Positions 54,357 through 63,784 of a stretch of 64,000 bases of DNA are shown here, one piece after another; position 1 is the first letter of the stretch, and each line of letters begins with the position of its first letter. Made by a program: the position numbers and the translations under genes. The stretch comes from Candidatus Scalindua japonica (GTDB taxonomy: Bacteria; Planctomycetota; Brocadiia; Brocadiales; Scalinduaceae). Location of the stretch: positions 310,001 through 374,000 of the forward strand of contig NZ_BAOS01000004.1 of assembly GCF_002443295.1 (NCBI RefSeq). Reading direction: 5' to 3'. The notes beneath the pieces are model-generated. The model did not search any database, was not told the origin of the DNA, and was given only the letters and a program-made list of their open reading frames with translations.

Positions 54357-55259
54357 ATGACTACAAGAGTAAACCTTGAGACCTTCATAAACACAACATT
54401 GTCAAATGTTATGCAGAGCACATCTAATATGAACAAGCTCCAGGAACAGATCTCTACAGGAAAAAAAATAAACCGTCCTTCCGATGATCCTGCCGGCGCA
54501 AAAAAGATTTTAAGCCTGCGAACGGAAGATCTCCGACTCGACCAATATGCTTCAAACATTAAAACAGCAACACAGTCTTTAGATTTTAATGCATCTGTAC
54601 TGCAAAACACATCAGATATACTGCAAAGGATAACAGATTTAACAATGCAGGGAGTCAGTGACTCGACAGATCAGAATGGGAAAAAAATAATTGCAAACGA
54701 AATAAACCAGTTATTAGAAACAATATTACAGACCGGAAACTCGAAGCGATTGGGACGTTACGCCTTTGGCGGGACGGAGACAACGACAGAGCCATTTGAA
54801 GCTACACGCAACTCCAGCGGAAATGTATCAGCAGTAACTTATAAAGGGAACCGGGAAACAATAGAATACAATATTGGTGCGGGCATTAAAGCGGTGGTTA
54901 ACCTGACAGGAGATGAAGTTTTTATGAGATCAAAGCTTTTTAACACAATTATAAAAATACGTGATAACTTATCAGATGGAGCGGTAACATTTGCCAGAAA
55001 TGAATTAAACAATCTTGACGCGGCGTCGAAAGACATTCTAAATGGTATAGCTAAAGCGGGAGGAATTGCCAATACACTGGAGCTTTCTGGCAACAGAATT
55101 ACAGACACAAAGCTTTCACTTCAGGAAGTCTTAGCGTCAACTGAAAGCGCGGACATAGCTGAACTGGTTTTGAAACTATCAGAGCAACAGAACATCTTTG
55201 AAGCGTCATTGGCGTCCGGGTCATATATATTTAAAACATCTATATTGAATTATCTCTAA
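54357..55259 (+). CDS. flgL: flagellar hook-filament junction protein 3
   Basis: 300 residues with flagellin-like ends: MNKLQEQISTGKKINRPSDD, PAGAKKILSLRTEDLRLDQY near the N-terminus, and the C-terminal LVLKLSEQQNIFEASLASGS. A central GTETTTEPFEATRN segment is typical of FlgL rather than flagellin. It follows flgK by 20 bases. FliW, which binds flagellin, is encoded next. Confidence 0.94.
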   Translation: MTTRVNLETFINTTLSNVMQSTSNMNKLQEQISTGKKINRPSDDPAGAKKILSLRTEDLRLDQYASNIKTATQSLDFNASVLQNTSDILQRITDLTMQGVSDSTDQNGKKIIANEINQLLETILQTGNSKRLGRYAFGGTETTTEPFEATRNSSGNVSAVTYKGNRETIEYNIGAGIKAVVNLTGDEVFMRSKLFNTIIKIRDNLSDGAVTFARNELNNLDAASKDILNGIAKAGGIANTLELSGNRITDTKLSLQEVLASTESADIAELVLKLSEQQNIFEASLASGSYIFKTSILNYL

Positions 55260-55302
55260 CAGTGAGTGAGTGTAACAACAGACAGTAAAAAATTATGTTT
55301 AT

Positions 55303-55327
55303 TGTGTCTCCGCCTTAATTAGGACGG
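55303..55327 (+). terminator. weak hairpin after flgL
   Basis: CTCCG (about 55306-55310) and CGGAG (55324-55328) with partly paired inner bases (CCT/AGG) form a small hairpin followed by a U-rich stretch. It lies about 50 bases past flgL and could weakly end that transcript. Confidence 0.35.
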
Positions 55328-55375
55328 AGTGTTATATTTGAAAAATTTATTATAAAGGAGTAGGTTTCAGGTGGT

Positions 55376-55414
55376 ATGATGATTACAGAGTTCAATCCAT
55401 TTGAAATCTATTAA
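55376..55414 (+). CDS. possible leader peptide before fliW
   Basis: ATGATG at 55376 opens a 12-codon frame, MMITEFNPFEIY, ending in TAA at 55412-55414. A TATAAAGGAG site lies about 15 bases upstream, with GGTGG closer. The stop abuts the AAAGGA site of fliW (55413-55418), so its translation could affect fliW start use. It may be chance; there is no family evidence. Confidence 0.3.
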   Translation: MMITEFNPFEIY

Positions 55415-55421
55415 AGGAACT

Positions 55422-55856
55422 ATGTTATTAAAAACACGTCTATTCGGCGAAATTGATGTTAAGGATGAAGAGGTGATTTATTTCACCAAACCAATCCTTG
55501 GATTTGACAATTGCAGAGAATATCTTCTCATGCAGAATGAATCAATATTTCCCACATTCTGGCTACAATCTATTAATGACCCAAATCTCGCCTTTCCAGT
55601 TGTATCTCCATTCTCAGTAGACGACAACTACTCAATTAATTTACAATCGCCTGACCTTGAGGATGTTAAACTGAAAAGTATTGATGATGCCCTGGTCCTC
55701 ACTCTCATGGTGGTACCACAATCCTTATCATCAATCAGGACTAACTTAAGAGCCCCTATCATTTATAATCCTGAAAATAGAATCGCTAAACAACTTATAC
55801 TGTATGATGAAAAATACCCTATACACTATTACGTGCTAGATAGTTCAAATAATTAG
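55422..55856 (+). CDS. fliW: flagellar assembly factor FliW
   Basis: From the ATG at 55422 (AAAGGA three bases before it) the protein has 144 residues; a TTG at 55401 would add seven without ribosome binding site. Motifs: LFGEIDVKDEEVIYFTKPIL, GFDNCREYLL, NDPNLAFPVVSPF, LRAPIIYNPENRIAKQLIL. FliW binds CsrA allosterically and is itself sequestered by flagellin, so flagellin synthesis is matched to export. csrA follows after 47 bases, the classic pairing. Confidence 0.93.
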   Translation: MLLKTRLFGEIDVKDEEVIYFTKPILGFDNCREYLLMQNESIFPTFWLQSINDPNLAFPVVSPFSVDDNYSINLQSPDLEDVKLKSIDDALVLTLMVVPQSLSSIRTNLRAPIIYNPENRIAKQLILYDEKYPIHYYVLDSSNN

Positions 55857-55903
55857 GTATAATTTAATAAGTACATTCTGACAAATAACCTGGAAGGTGA
55901 CAA

Positions 55904-56134
55904 ATGCTTGTACTAACAAGGAAGTTAGGCGAAAGTATCATAATTGATGAAAATATTCAAATATCTGTAGTAGAGATTAACAAAAACAATATTAAATTAG
56001 GGGTTAAAGCGCCAAAAAAAATAACTATTTACAGGCAAGAAGTGCTATTGAAAATAAAGGAGGAAAACGAACTGTCTTCCTCATCCGAAATGGTAGACTT
56101 TTTAAATTTCCCACATGTGAATATGGAAAAGTAA
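55904..56134 (+). CDS. csrA: carbon storage regulator / translational repressor CsrA
   Basis: 76 residues. MLVLTRKLGESIIIDENIQI, NNIKLGVKAPKKITIYRQEV are the conserved core that forms the domain-swapped dimer binding GGA hairpins in mRNA. The C-terminal extension (about 55-76) is typical of the flagellar type of CsrA that binds FliW. A GGAAGGTG site precedes the ATG. In other bacteria this protein represses flagellin mRNA. Confidence 0.96.
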   Translation: MLVLTRKLGESIIIDENIQISVVEINKNNIKLGVKAPKKITIYRQEVLLKIKEENELSSSSEMVDFLNFPHVNMEK

Positions 56135-56627
56135 ATACACTCCAACCTTATTTTTTCGCCTGTATGATGAGAAGAGACGTATAGTACCATTCGGTTGTAC
56201 AGTATTGCCATGCACCTTGAAACAACACCCACACATACCAACTAAGAAGGTGAATATTCCTCCTGAGCAACTGGTTACCTCCAAAAGTATTATTAAATTT
56301 GTTTGCTCTTCAGCTCTACTTTCAGGAAAGTTTTTCCTCCAAATATTGCATATTATTTATACAAAAAAGTATTCTGACAAAATATGAGAAAACCTTATTA
56401 ATCATGTTAGAAATATCAAAAGGTCATAAGAGTTTATTGTCTTGTTATTTAACGAGTATTTTTTATTAACAATTTAATCTCTTACATATTCGTATCATTT
56501 AGGCATGAATTTAGCTGTAATATAAAGGCAAAATTACTATCTTCATTGAAATATAACTGAACTTATTTCTATGTCAGTATAAATAACTGGAGAATGAATC
56601 TAAATTGTCTTCGATAAAGGAGCTTTC
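56135..56627. other. intergenic region after csrA
   Basis: No gene is seen in about 490 bases. An open frame of 60 codons at 56205-56387 lacks a ribosome binding site and family signals. A GG-N10-GC match is present at 56500-56516, listed separately. Confidence 0.45.
56500..56516 (+). promoter_or_regulatory. weak sigma-54-type match before the first TPR gene
   Basis: TAGGCATGAATTTAGCT has GG at 56502-56503 and GC at 56514-56515 with ten bases between. The -24 element TAGGCAT departs from TTGGCAC at two positions and the -12 element is TAGC. The distance to the ATG at 56628 is about 100 bases. If real, it would put the TPR genes in the flagellar regulon. Confidence 0.35.
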
Positions 56628-57254
56628 ATGAACACTACAGAGAATATTTTAACGGATATTCATTTTTTTGAAAATGAGTCTGTTTCTTCACTGAATGAGA
56701 CAGGTACACGGTTAGCTAAAGCAGGTAAAATGCAGGAGGCTGAAGAAAATTATTTAAAAGCGATTGAATTAGACTCACATTATCCACAGAGTTACCATAA
56801 CCTTGGTATACTACAAGCGGCACAGCAAAGAACAAAAGAGTCAATTCGAAATCTTGAAAAACTAATTGAACTCGAACCGGGTATTGCAAAACATTATTGC
56901 AATCTTGGTATTGTATATTATTTAGAAGGATCATTTTACGAGTCTGAATTGTTTTTCTCAAAAGCGTTGGAAATAGATAAAAACCACCCTGACACTCTTT
57001 TCAATTTAGGCAAATTACTTTTTAACCTGGAAAGAACAGATGAAGCAATCATATTGATAGAACGTTTTCTCGATATGGACAATGCTGACACAGAAGCAAT
57101 GTATATACTGAGTATGTGTTTCCGTAAAATAAATAACAAAGAAAATGCTATATTGTATTGTGAAAAAACGCTAGATATAGATCCCGACTACCGAGAGGCG
57201 AGAAAAATGTTGAAGGAGCTGAAAGGCCCAGATGTTAAATTTAACATCTCGTAA
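56628..57254 (+). CDS. tetratricopeptide-repeat protein
   Basis: 208 residues with about five TPR units from residue 20 on. Examples are GKMQEAEENYLKAIELDSHY, HYCNLGIVYYLEGSFYESEL and FFSKALEIDKNHPDTLFNLG. Such helical scaffolds bind partner proteins and have no enzymatic motif. A AAAGGAG site precedes the ATG. Together with the next two genes, which also begin with TPRs, it forms a same-strand group after csrA. Confidence 0.85.
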   Translation: MNTTENILTDIHFFENESVSSLNETGTRLAKAGKMQEAEENYLKAIELDSHYPQSYHNLGILQAAQQRTKESIRNLEKLIELEPGIAKHYCNLGIVYYLEGSFYESELFFSKALEIDKNHPDTLFNLGKLLFNLERTDEAIILIERFLDMDNADTEAMYILSMCFRKINNKENAILYCEKTLDIDPDYREARKMLKELKGPDVKFNIS

Positions 57255-57445
57255 TTTTATTGTTCCATATTTAATTCTAATGTGATTGCGATAGTCATTC
57301 TGAAATAGATAGCGACAGTAATAACGGCATTCATTTTGGTAAACAATCTACTAGTATATTTGAGAATGAGTTGACCCTCCCGCTTGAAGTTGACTATTGC
57401 TCAATACATTAATCTATCAACCTTTAATATTCAGGAGAGTGAAAA

Positions 57446-57808
57446 ATGAACAATATGCTGACTGAGGGAGAAACATTATTTGCTGATGGTAAAATTAATG
57501 AAGCAGAGGAGTGTTTTGTGTTTCTGATAGAACATGACTCCTACTGTAAGGAAGCCTACAATAATCTTGGCGTAATTGCATTCCAGAAGGATGATAAAGT
57601 GAAAGCTATTGATTATTTTACCAGGTCTCTGGAAATTGACCCTCTTTACAGAGATACTATTGTAAATTATACCAACCTACTCATATCATTAGATCAACCA
57701 CAGATAGCTATTCCCTTACTGGAAAAAGTTGTGGAGCTAAACCCGGAAGACAAAGAAACCAAACAACTTCTGGATGACATTCGTCATCTTCATCCAACAA
57801 ATATTTAA
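57446..57808 (+). CDS. short TPR protein, paralogue of the N-terminus of the next gene
   Basis: 120 residues with three TPR units. It is clearly duplicated from or into the first 110 residues of the next gene: shared [24 protein letters not shown] and [17 protein letters not shown]. The stop TAA shares its last A with the ATG of the next gene, so translation is likely coupled. A AGGAGAG site precedes the ATG. It may act as a separate subunit of the large enzyme. Confidence 0.85.
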   Translation: MNNMLTEGETLFADGKINEAEECFVFLIEHDSYCKEAYNNLGVIAFQKDDKVKAIDYFTRSLEIDPLYRDTIVNYTNLLISLDQPQIAIPLLEKVVELNPEDKETKQLLDDIRHLHPTNI

Positions 57809-60561
57809 TGAATAATAAACTTAAAGAAGGCGAAATATTATTTGCAGATGGTAAGATTGAAGGTGCAGAACAGTGTTTTTTATCTCTGGTAGAAAACGAC
57901 TCTGAATGTAAAGAGGCCTATAACAATCTTGGCGTAATTGCTTTCCAAAATAATGATAAAGAGAAAGCCATTGATTATTTTACCAGATCTCTGGAAATTG
58001 ACCCCCTTTACAGAGATGCTGTCTTAAACTATACAAGCTTACTTAGAACACATGACCAACTTCACATAGCAGCTCACCTGTTAGAGAAGATAGCAGAGAT
58101 AAGACCAGACGATGGAGAGATCACACAGCTTCTAGAAGAAATTCGAACTACCTCCCAAATCAGACTCAAAATTGCTATACTCTGTCTTCCTGGATATGAG
58201 TCCTTTCTTCCGGACATTGTTAACCATCTTAAAGCAAGATACGATGTACAAACTTGTTATACAAATAATGAACAGGAAATTAAGGCATCAGTTGAATGGG
58301 CTGATATTGTATGGCTTGAATTTGGAAACGATATATCTGTTTATGTTACAAAGAAAGTATCCGCAATTCAGAACAAGACAGTTGTCTGCAGAATACACAG
58401 CTATGAAGTTCTGCAAGGTTACTTATCAAATATCGATTTTACAAAGATCGATGTGGCTGTTTTCGTAGCAGACCACGTAAGAGATATTGCATTTGAAACA
58501 TATCCCTCCATTAAAAATGAAACGAAAACACTTGTTATACAAAACGGCGTTAATCTTGCACAGTTTTCATATTTAGAAAGAACACCTGGTTTTAATCTTG
58601 CAGTCGTTGGAGACATCAACAATAAAAAAAATCCAGCAATGTGGATTGAAATCATGAGCAGACTCGTAAGCATAAACACTCAATACACACTTAATGTTGC
58701 AGGAAACATTCAGGAACTGCGCTACAAATATTATTTAGAAAATATTATTAACAGATTGGGCCTCGAAAGAAATATTAAATTCCATAGCAGAGTAGAAGAC
58801 ATACCTGAGTGGTTTGAAAGAGAGCGAATTAACTATCTTCTGACTACCAGCGTTTTTGAATCATTCGGTTATTCAATAGCAGAAGCTATGGCGATGGGTT
58901 ATAAACCATTGATTCACAACTTTCCAGGCGGATATGACAACTGGCCATCAAATTGCATATTCAGTACTACAGATGAGCTAATAAATTTAATACAGAATGG
59001 TAACAATTATGACTCTAAAGGATATCATGATTTCGTAAAGGACAGATATTCATTGAATGTGCAATTCGATAAAATTGACATGGTGTTAAACAATTTGACA
59101 AACAAGGATTCTAGACAGGCTACCAGAGTTTTTTCAGAAAAACAAAATATCAGCACTGGAAAAGATGTTGCTTCTCCCGGTATAACATCACATACCAGTA
59201 ACCTTCACAAACCTGACAGGAATTTAATTGTCACAGGTATACCAAGAAGCGGAAGCAGCCTTTTCTCCGTCTTGATAAATAGTATTGAAAATGCAGTCTG
59301 CCTGAATGAAATTGTTTATGATGTTCACAAATTACCATATGCTTTTGAAGAAATAAGAAAACGTCTCGTTTTCAAAACCCCCATACCTAATAAATATGAT
59401 AGCAGAGGTGTATTAACCAGCAATACTCAAGATGGTATCGTAAAAATTGAAGAGAGAGTAGTTGAAATAGTTGATGATAATGTTGTTGTCGGTTCCAAAG
59501 TCAATATTCCGTACCTGAACGATATCAGGAAAATTTTAGACTACGGCTACAAGATTATAGCAGTAGTCAGAGATCCTGTATTTACCATAGGAAGTTGGAA
59601 TAGTAAAAAAACAAGTCATTTGGATGAAGCACGAGTTACCGGAAGCATCATGTCCCCACGCTGGGCCCATATACCATTTACAACAGGAGAAAAGATTGGA
59701 CGCCAGGCGCAAATATGGGAGTTTTATGCCGAAATAATATGGAGCTTACGTAATAGAATTAAGATTTACACATACGAACAGGTGATTTCAAACACAGAGT
59801 GGATTCTAAAAGATGTATGTGAATATCTTGGATTGAATGTGCCTGTAAAGATAGAACCCCTTGAAAGTCTGAACAAAGTATCCAGATATCCTGATATTGC
59901 TGAAATCAGGGAAGCAGTAAAACAGTACTGTCCGATCAGCAGGGAATTTGGATACCATCTTTACCGTAGTAACAACGGCCCATACAAACCTCAGGAATAT
60001 TGGGAAAATCGAGGGACTGATTATGAGGTTGATACAAAAAGTTATAATTCCGACATAGAAATACCAACTCTGGGAAGACTACTTGAAGAATACAACCTGC
60101 ATGATTCAGCAATACTTGAAGTCGGTTCTGGTTACGGAAGGATCTATCAGGAAGTTGGTATGAAATGTAGCAATTATACCATGTGTGATTTTTCAAACTC
60201 TATGCGAAGTGAGTGTAAAAAGAGAACAGGCATTCTCCCTGATTATTGGAACGGTCACAAATTGCCATATCCTGATAATAGTTTCGATCTGGTTATTCTT
60301 TTTTCAGTCCTTCTGCATGTACCTGAAAAACAAATTGAGTCTTTTTTTTCTGAAATATGCAGAGTAACAAAAGAATATATTTTTATAGCCACATACACGG
60401 GGAATTTGGAAAATCTCGACACTCATGTTTTCAAGTATAATTACAATACATTATTTATCAACTATGAACTGGAAATAACTTTTGAGAAAAAAATTAACAA
60501 TGGCCTGAGAACTAACTGGTTACTTGAAAAACAGATTCAAAGGCCAGGATATTGTAAATAA
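57808..60561 (+). CDS. multidomain TPR - glycosyltransferase - sulfotransferase - methyltransferase protein
   Basis: 917 residues. Residues 1-110 are TPRs. About 120-430 is a GT-B glycosyltransferase ([18 protein letters not shown], later [20 protein letters not shown], the nucleotide-sugar binding E-x7-E type region). About 470-720 is a sulfotransferase with the PAPS 5'-phosphate loop [15 protein letters not shown] and a VVRDP-type 3'-phosphate site ([17 protein letters not shown]). About 760-900 is a SAM methyltransferase ([30 protein letters not shown]). It could build, sulfate and methylate one glycan. Position after csrA and TPR genes suggests flagellar or surface glycan work; this is inference. 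The last few codons run into foreign DNA of an ACR3 fragment, so the native C-terminus may be altered. Confidence 0.85.
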   Translation: MNNKLKEGEILFADGKIEGAEQCFLSLVENDSECKEAYNNLGVIAFQNNDKEKAIDYFTRSLEIDPLYRDAVLNYTSLLRTHDQLHIAAHLLEKIAEIRPDDGEITQLLEEIRTTSQIRLKIAILCLPGYESFLPDIVNHLKARYDVQTCYTNNEQEIKASVEWADIVWLEFGNDISVYVTKKVSAIQNKTVVCRIHSYEVLQGYLSNIDFTKIDVAVFVADHVRDIAFETYPSIKNETKTLVIQNGVNLAQFSYLERTPGFNLAVVGDINNKKNPAMWIEIMSRLVSINTQYTLNVAGNIQELRYKYYLENIINRLGLERNIKFHSRVEDIPEWFERERINYLLTTSVFESFGYSIAEAMAMGYKPLIHNFPGGYDNWPSNCIFSTTDELINLIQNGNNYDSKGYHDFVKDRYSLNVQFDKIDMVLNNLTNKDSRQATRVFSEKQNISTGKDVASPGITSHTSNLHKPDRNLIVTGIPRSGSSLFSVLINSIENAVCLNEIVYDVHKLPYAFEEIRKRLVFKTPIPNKYDSRGVLTSNTQDGIVKIEERVVEIVDDNVVVGSKVNIPYLNDIRKILDYGYKIIAVVRDPVFTIGSWNSKKTSHLDEARVTGSIMSPRWAHIPFTTGEKIGRQAQIWEFYAEIIWSLRNRIKIYTYEQVISNTEWILKDVCEYLGLNVPVKIEPLESLNKVSRYPDIAEIREAVKQYCPISREFGYHLYRSNNGPYKPQEYWENRGTDYEVDTKSYNSDIEIPTLGRLLEEYNLHDSAILEVGSGYGRIYQEVGMKCSNYTMCDFSNSMRSECKKRTGILPDYWNGHKLPYPDNSFDLVILFSVLLHVPEKQIESFFSEICRVTKEYIFIATYTGNLENLDTHVFKYNYNTLFINYELEITFEKKINNGLRTNWLLEKQIQRPGYCK

Positions 60562-60715
60562 TCCGCTAACAATACTATGGATCTCAATCCCGTTATTTAT
60601 ACAGACAATCTTCATATTCAACCTCGGTTACTTCCTTCTGGCGAGATTGTTTAAACTCTCATATCAGGACGCCGCCCCTTCCGCTTTAATTGGTGCTTCA
60701 AACCACTTTTTGTGA
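60530..60715 (+). pseudogene. ACR3-family arsenite efflux transporter, internal fragment
   Basis: A frame different from the preceding gene reads [39 protein letters not shown] and [14 protein letters not shown]. This matches the last third of ACR3 transporters up to the '[14 protein letters not shown]' segment, then stops at TGA where E-V-A is expected. Both the front and the end of the transporter are missing. The fragment begins within the last codons of the multidomain gene, which marks a recombination junction near 60535. Confidence 0.75.
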
Positions 60716-60921
60716 TTTGAAAGTGTCAACAATTAGTACAGTTTATTTTACATTGATGTAATAGTATGAACTTTATTACCACATGATAAGCAGTTCTCAA
60801 ATGATGACACTCTTGTTTCACAGGGTTGTATCTGGTTATTATAACCTGACGTCTATTTCAGTTAAATGACAACTATCTCAATTTATACTTATCGTAACAT
60901 TGTTAAAAAACAATTAGGAGA

Positions 60922-61451
60922 ATGATGATAAAGAAGATAACAGTAAGTTTGGTATAACCGATCCTCTTAGCGGAGTTACAGACTTGACTCTGAGACTGAA
61001 CATAAACAGTGCAGACAAAGTAGTTGCATTACTTGATTATGAGAGTAACGGGACATATGACAAAATGATGGATGGAAACCACGATCTTACATTTACGACA
61101 GGGTCGATTTACACCGGTTATTTCGGTGCATGGAAGGACTCCTTTTCAGGGCCTGTATGCAAAACACCAACTCGAATAATAATACCCAAAAACTCTCCTG
61201 ATGGCGATTATACTGTAAACTGGGATGCATCAAGCACTAATGAAGTAACATATATTCTGGAAGAAGCGACAAATTAAAACTTCACCTCTGAGCTGAGAAC
61301 GGTATATACAGGACCCGATACCACTGCAGACATAACCGGCAGAATCCCATGCCAGACATATTACTATCGTGTTAAGGCAACAAACATCGGTTACGGTAAC
61401 AGTGTCTGGAAAAAAGGGATAAACAGTTGTAATGTCTCACCGCTTCCTTGA
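60922..61451 (+). pseudogene. fibronectin-type-III-like exported protein, broken
   Basis: AGGAG and ATGATG (60922) start a signal-peptide-like MMIKKITVSLV, cut by a stop after 11 codons. In another frame the DNA then reads FGITDPLSGVTDLTLRLNIN (from about 60952), GDYTVNWDASSTNEVTYILE, a TAA at 61275-61277, and onward TADITGRIPCQTYYYRVKAT with NSVWKKGINSCNVSPLP to TGA 61451. The 'YYYRVKATN' end is typical of FnIII domains. A start, an internal deletion and an in-frame stop show a decayed gene. Confidence 0.65.
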
Positions 61452-61817
61452 ATATCGACAACACCTGAGGATTGAAAATGTCCTCTCTTGTTTTGCCATC
61501 CCTATATTGAGTAATCTTTTATCAGAATAGGGATGGCTTGTTTTCCAAGCAGGCCATATGACAAAGGCTGTTTGAAAAACAGCCCCTACAATTTGTGATT
61601 CATTTGATGAATGGTATCAATTGTCATTTAACACAACATACCAAAACTACATTTCCGGAAATCCGAAAACCAATTTATATATAGACATTAAATATATAGT
61701 TTAGTATCATAAAAAAACTTGTTTTTTACCTGTAAATTAAATTGTACATAAATATTTGATGTGATATTCTGTATGGCTTGATTCTACCAGAGTTTGCAAC
61801 TTTTTATGGAGATTGAG
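61452..61817. other. intergenic region with two hairpins
   Basis: No gene is seen. CCATCCCTAT (about 61498-61507) and ATAGGGATGG (61527-61536) form a perfect 10-bp stem. GGCTGTTT-GAA-AAACAGCC (about 61567-61585) forms a second. Neither has a long T-tract; they may be repeat units left beside the decayed gene. A promoter for the stress-protein gene is expected here. Confidence 0.45.
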
Positions 61818-62657
61818 ATGTTTAATACAATACTTGTACCGATTGATTCCTCAGACACGAGCCTGGTCGCAGTTGATTACGCGATTGATCTAGCCAGGTC
61901 TTTCAAATCAGAGATAGCAGGGATCTCAATAATTGACATAAAGAAATTAGCCGGTCCATTTATGAGAGATCTGGGGACAAGCATTGGTGGCATGGTACCT
62001 TATGGTGATTTCCAGCAGCAGGTACGACAGTTTCTGGAAGACACTGCTACAGCAGCCCTGGATGAATTAGAAGGAAAATGCAACACTGCCGGAATTTCTT
62101 TTACACGCACAAAGAAGGAGGGTGTTGTTGCCAGGGAAATTGTCGAATCTGCAAAAAGATGTGACATGATAGCAATGGGAATGGCGGGAGAACATGTATT
62201 CTGGCGTGATGCCTTCCTGGGTTCAAACCTGGAATCTGTTGTAAGACAGACACACAAGCCAGTACTGGTAACCCCTGAAAAATATAAAAAAATCACAAAA
62301 GTACTGGTTGCGTATGATGCCAGCACGTTCGCAACAAAGGCTTTAATTGCCGGCGTAGACATTGCGCGGCAAATGAAACTGCCCCTGACAGTAGTTACCG
62401 TATCTGATGATGAAAAATCTGGTGAAGAGGTCCTTTCTCAAGTAGACGAAAAGCTGAAAGAGAGTGACATCACGTATGACAAGGTCCTTAAAAGTGGTGA
62501 AACGGTAAATATGATCCTGGATCTTTGTGATCAGGGTTCATACGACTTACTGGTAATGGGCGCCTACGGCCACTCAAAAATACGAGAATTAATCATTGGG
62601 AGTACTACCTTACAGATTATGAGAAAAGTAAATTGCGCAGTATTACTGTGCCGATAA
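61818..62657 (+). CDS. universal stress protein with two UspA domains
   Basis: The ATG at 61818 (MFNTILVPIDSSDTSLVAVD) follows GGAG by six bases and is preferred over the ATG at 61794. The 279 residues hold two Usp domains, about 1-145 and 155-279. The second has VLVAYDASTFATKALIAGVD and the ATP-binding LLVMGAYGHSKIRELIIGST. The first ends with IAMGMAGEHVFWRDAFLGSN, a degenerate G-x2-G-x9-G(S/T) motif. Tandem Usp proteins respond to stress or energy state; the exact role is unknown. A second Usp gene follows. Confidence 0.9.
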   Translation: MFNTILVPIDSSDTSLVAVDYAIDLARSFKSEIAGISIIDIKKLAGPFMRDLGTSIGGMVPYGDFQQQVRQFLEDTATAALDELEGKCNTAGISFTRTKKEGVVAREIVESAKRCDMIAMGMAGEHVFWRDAFLGSNLESVVRQTHKPVLVTPEKYKKITKVLVAYDASTFATKALIAGVDIARQMKLPLTVVTVSDDEKSGEEVLSQVDEKLKESDITYDKVLKSGETVNMILDLCDQGSYDLLVMGAYGHSKIRELIIGSTTLQIMRKVNCAVLLCR

Positions 62658-62749
62658 ACCAGCTTCTTTCAGTAGATGATGTATGACATTTTAGTTCGTA
62701 AAATCTAAATATCTTGTCAACTATATAAAATGATCTCAGGAGAAACTAG

Positions 62750-63208
62750 ATGATATCCTTGAAAAAAATATTATGTCCGATCGACCATTCAGATTGCTCA
62801 AAAGAGGCGCTGAAATATGCCGTCACATTGGCAATGAAAGATGAAGCAAAATTGTATCTGCTGCATATAATCGATATACGCTCTTTTAATGAAGGGCTCG
62901 AAACGATGTCAACGCAGATACCGGACGAAGAGACACTTGAACAGTTACGAATCAAACTTCTTGATTGTATACCAGAGGAAATTAGAGACGACATGGATGT
63001 AGAAGCCATTGTCGCACAGGGTATACCTTTTGTTGAAATTATTAGCACTGCAAAAGAAAAAGAAGTTGATATGATAGTAATTGGATCGCATGGAAGGACC
63101 GGCATCTCACATATGATGTTGGGCAGTGTATCTGAAAAAGTGGTAAGGAAGGCTCCATGTCCCGTATTAACAGTCAGACAAACCGGACAGAAATTCACCA
63201 TGCCCTGA
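62750..63208 (+). CDS. universal stress protein UspA-like
   Basis: 152 residues, one Usp domain. KKILCPIDHSDCSKEALKYA at the start and the complete ATP motif IVIGSHGRTGISHMMLGSVS near the end, then KAPCPVLTVR. It is of the ATP-binding type and should form dimers, possibly with the tandem Usp encoded 92 bases upstream. A CAGGAGA site precedes the ATG. Confidence 0.92.
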   Translation: MISLKKILCPIDHSDCSKEALKYAVTLAMKDEAKLYLLHIIDIRSFNEGLETMSTQIPDEETLEQLRIKLLDCIPEEIRDDMDVEAIVAQGIPFVEIISTAKEKEVDMIVIGSHGRTGISHMMLGSVSEKVVRKAPCPVLTVRQTGQKFTMP

Positions 63209-63325
63209 CATTTATTATAGAACTATAAACTTCATTTTACAAAATTCAAAATGAAATTGTTACAGATCATCTTAGATAGCTTCTGATACCAGAGGTGTTC
63301 AGGCAATAGTTATAAGGAGATAATT

Positions 63326-63677
63326 GTGAAAAAGAGACCATCCTTAATTGTTGAGTTTGATGATGTTATTTGTGGACATCGTTTCCCGGATGTAGTAAAT
63401 CCAACAGAAGGTGTTCAGAAAGCATTAAAAACATTGAGATAAGCAGGTTGCCGAATTGTTATCCATTCCTGTCGAACATCATTTAAGTTTAAGGACCTGC
63501 TCATTGGTGATCAGGTCGACAGGATTAAGGAGTATGTGACATACTACAAACCACCTTTTGATGATGCCTGGGTGTCTGCCTGACAAGCCGATTGATGTTG
63601 CATATATTGATGGCAGAGGAATGAATTTCAAAAACAATTGGGGAAAAATAATTGCAAAATCCAGAAAATATAAATAA
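63326..63677 (+). pseudogene. HAD-superfamily-like small protein, broken by a stop and a frameshift
   Basis: After AAGGAG, GTG 63326 opens VKKRPSLIVEFDDVICGHRF (the 'fD.D' position of HAD motif I is VEFDDV) and runs to a TAA at about 63437. The same frame continues AGCRIVIHSCRTS (motif II Ser region) and DRIKEYVTYYKPPFDDAW. A frame change near 63570 leads to DKPIDVAYIDGRGMNF and the stop at 63675-63677. Intact relatives are about 120-residue phosphatase-like proteins. Two disabling changes make it a pseudogene. Confidence 0.65.
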
Positions 63678-63745
63678 GCTGTCCCTCGACTCCTCGTCCG
63701 ACCCGGCACTGGCGAACGCTCGGGATGTCGTCAAACTGAGTAAAG
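63678..63745. other. GC-rich patch unlike its surroundings
   Basis: This short stretch (for example CTCGTCCGACCCGGCACTGG) is much richer in GC than the flanks and is non-coding. It resembles the short GC-rich dispersed repeats seen in many bacterial genomes, but only one copy is in view, so its nature stays open. Confidence 0.3.
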
Positions 63746-63784
63746 TCTACGTGTTATAACATTGAATTTCCTATGTATTAAATT

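Noticed and set aside
56205-56387. 60-codon frame after csrA
   Set aside because: No ribosome binding site, no recognisable motif, AT-driven composition.
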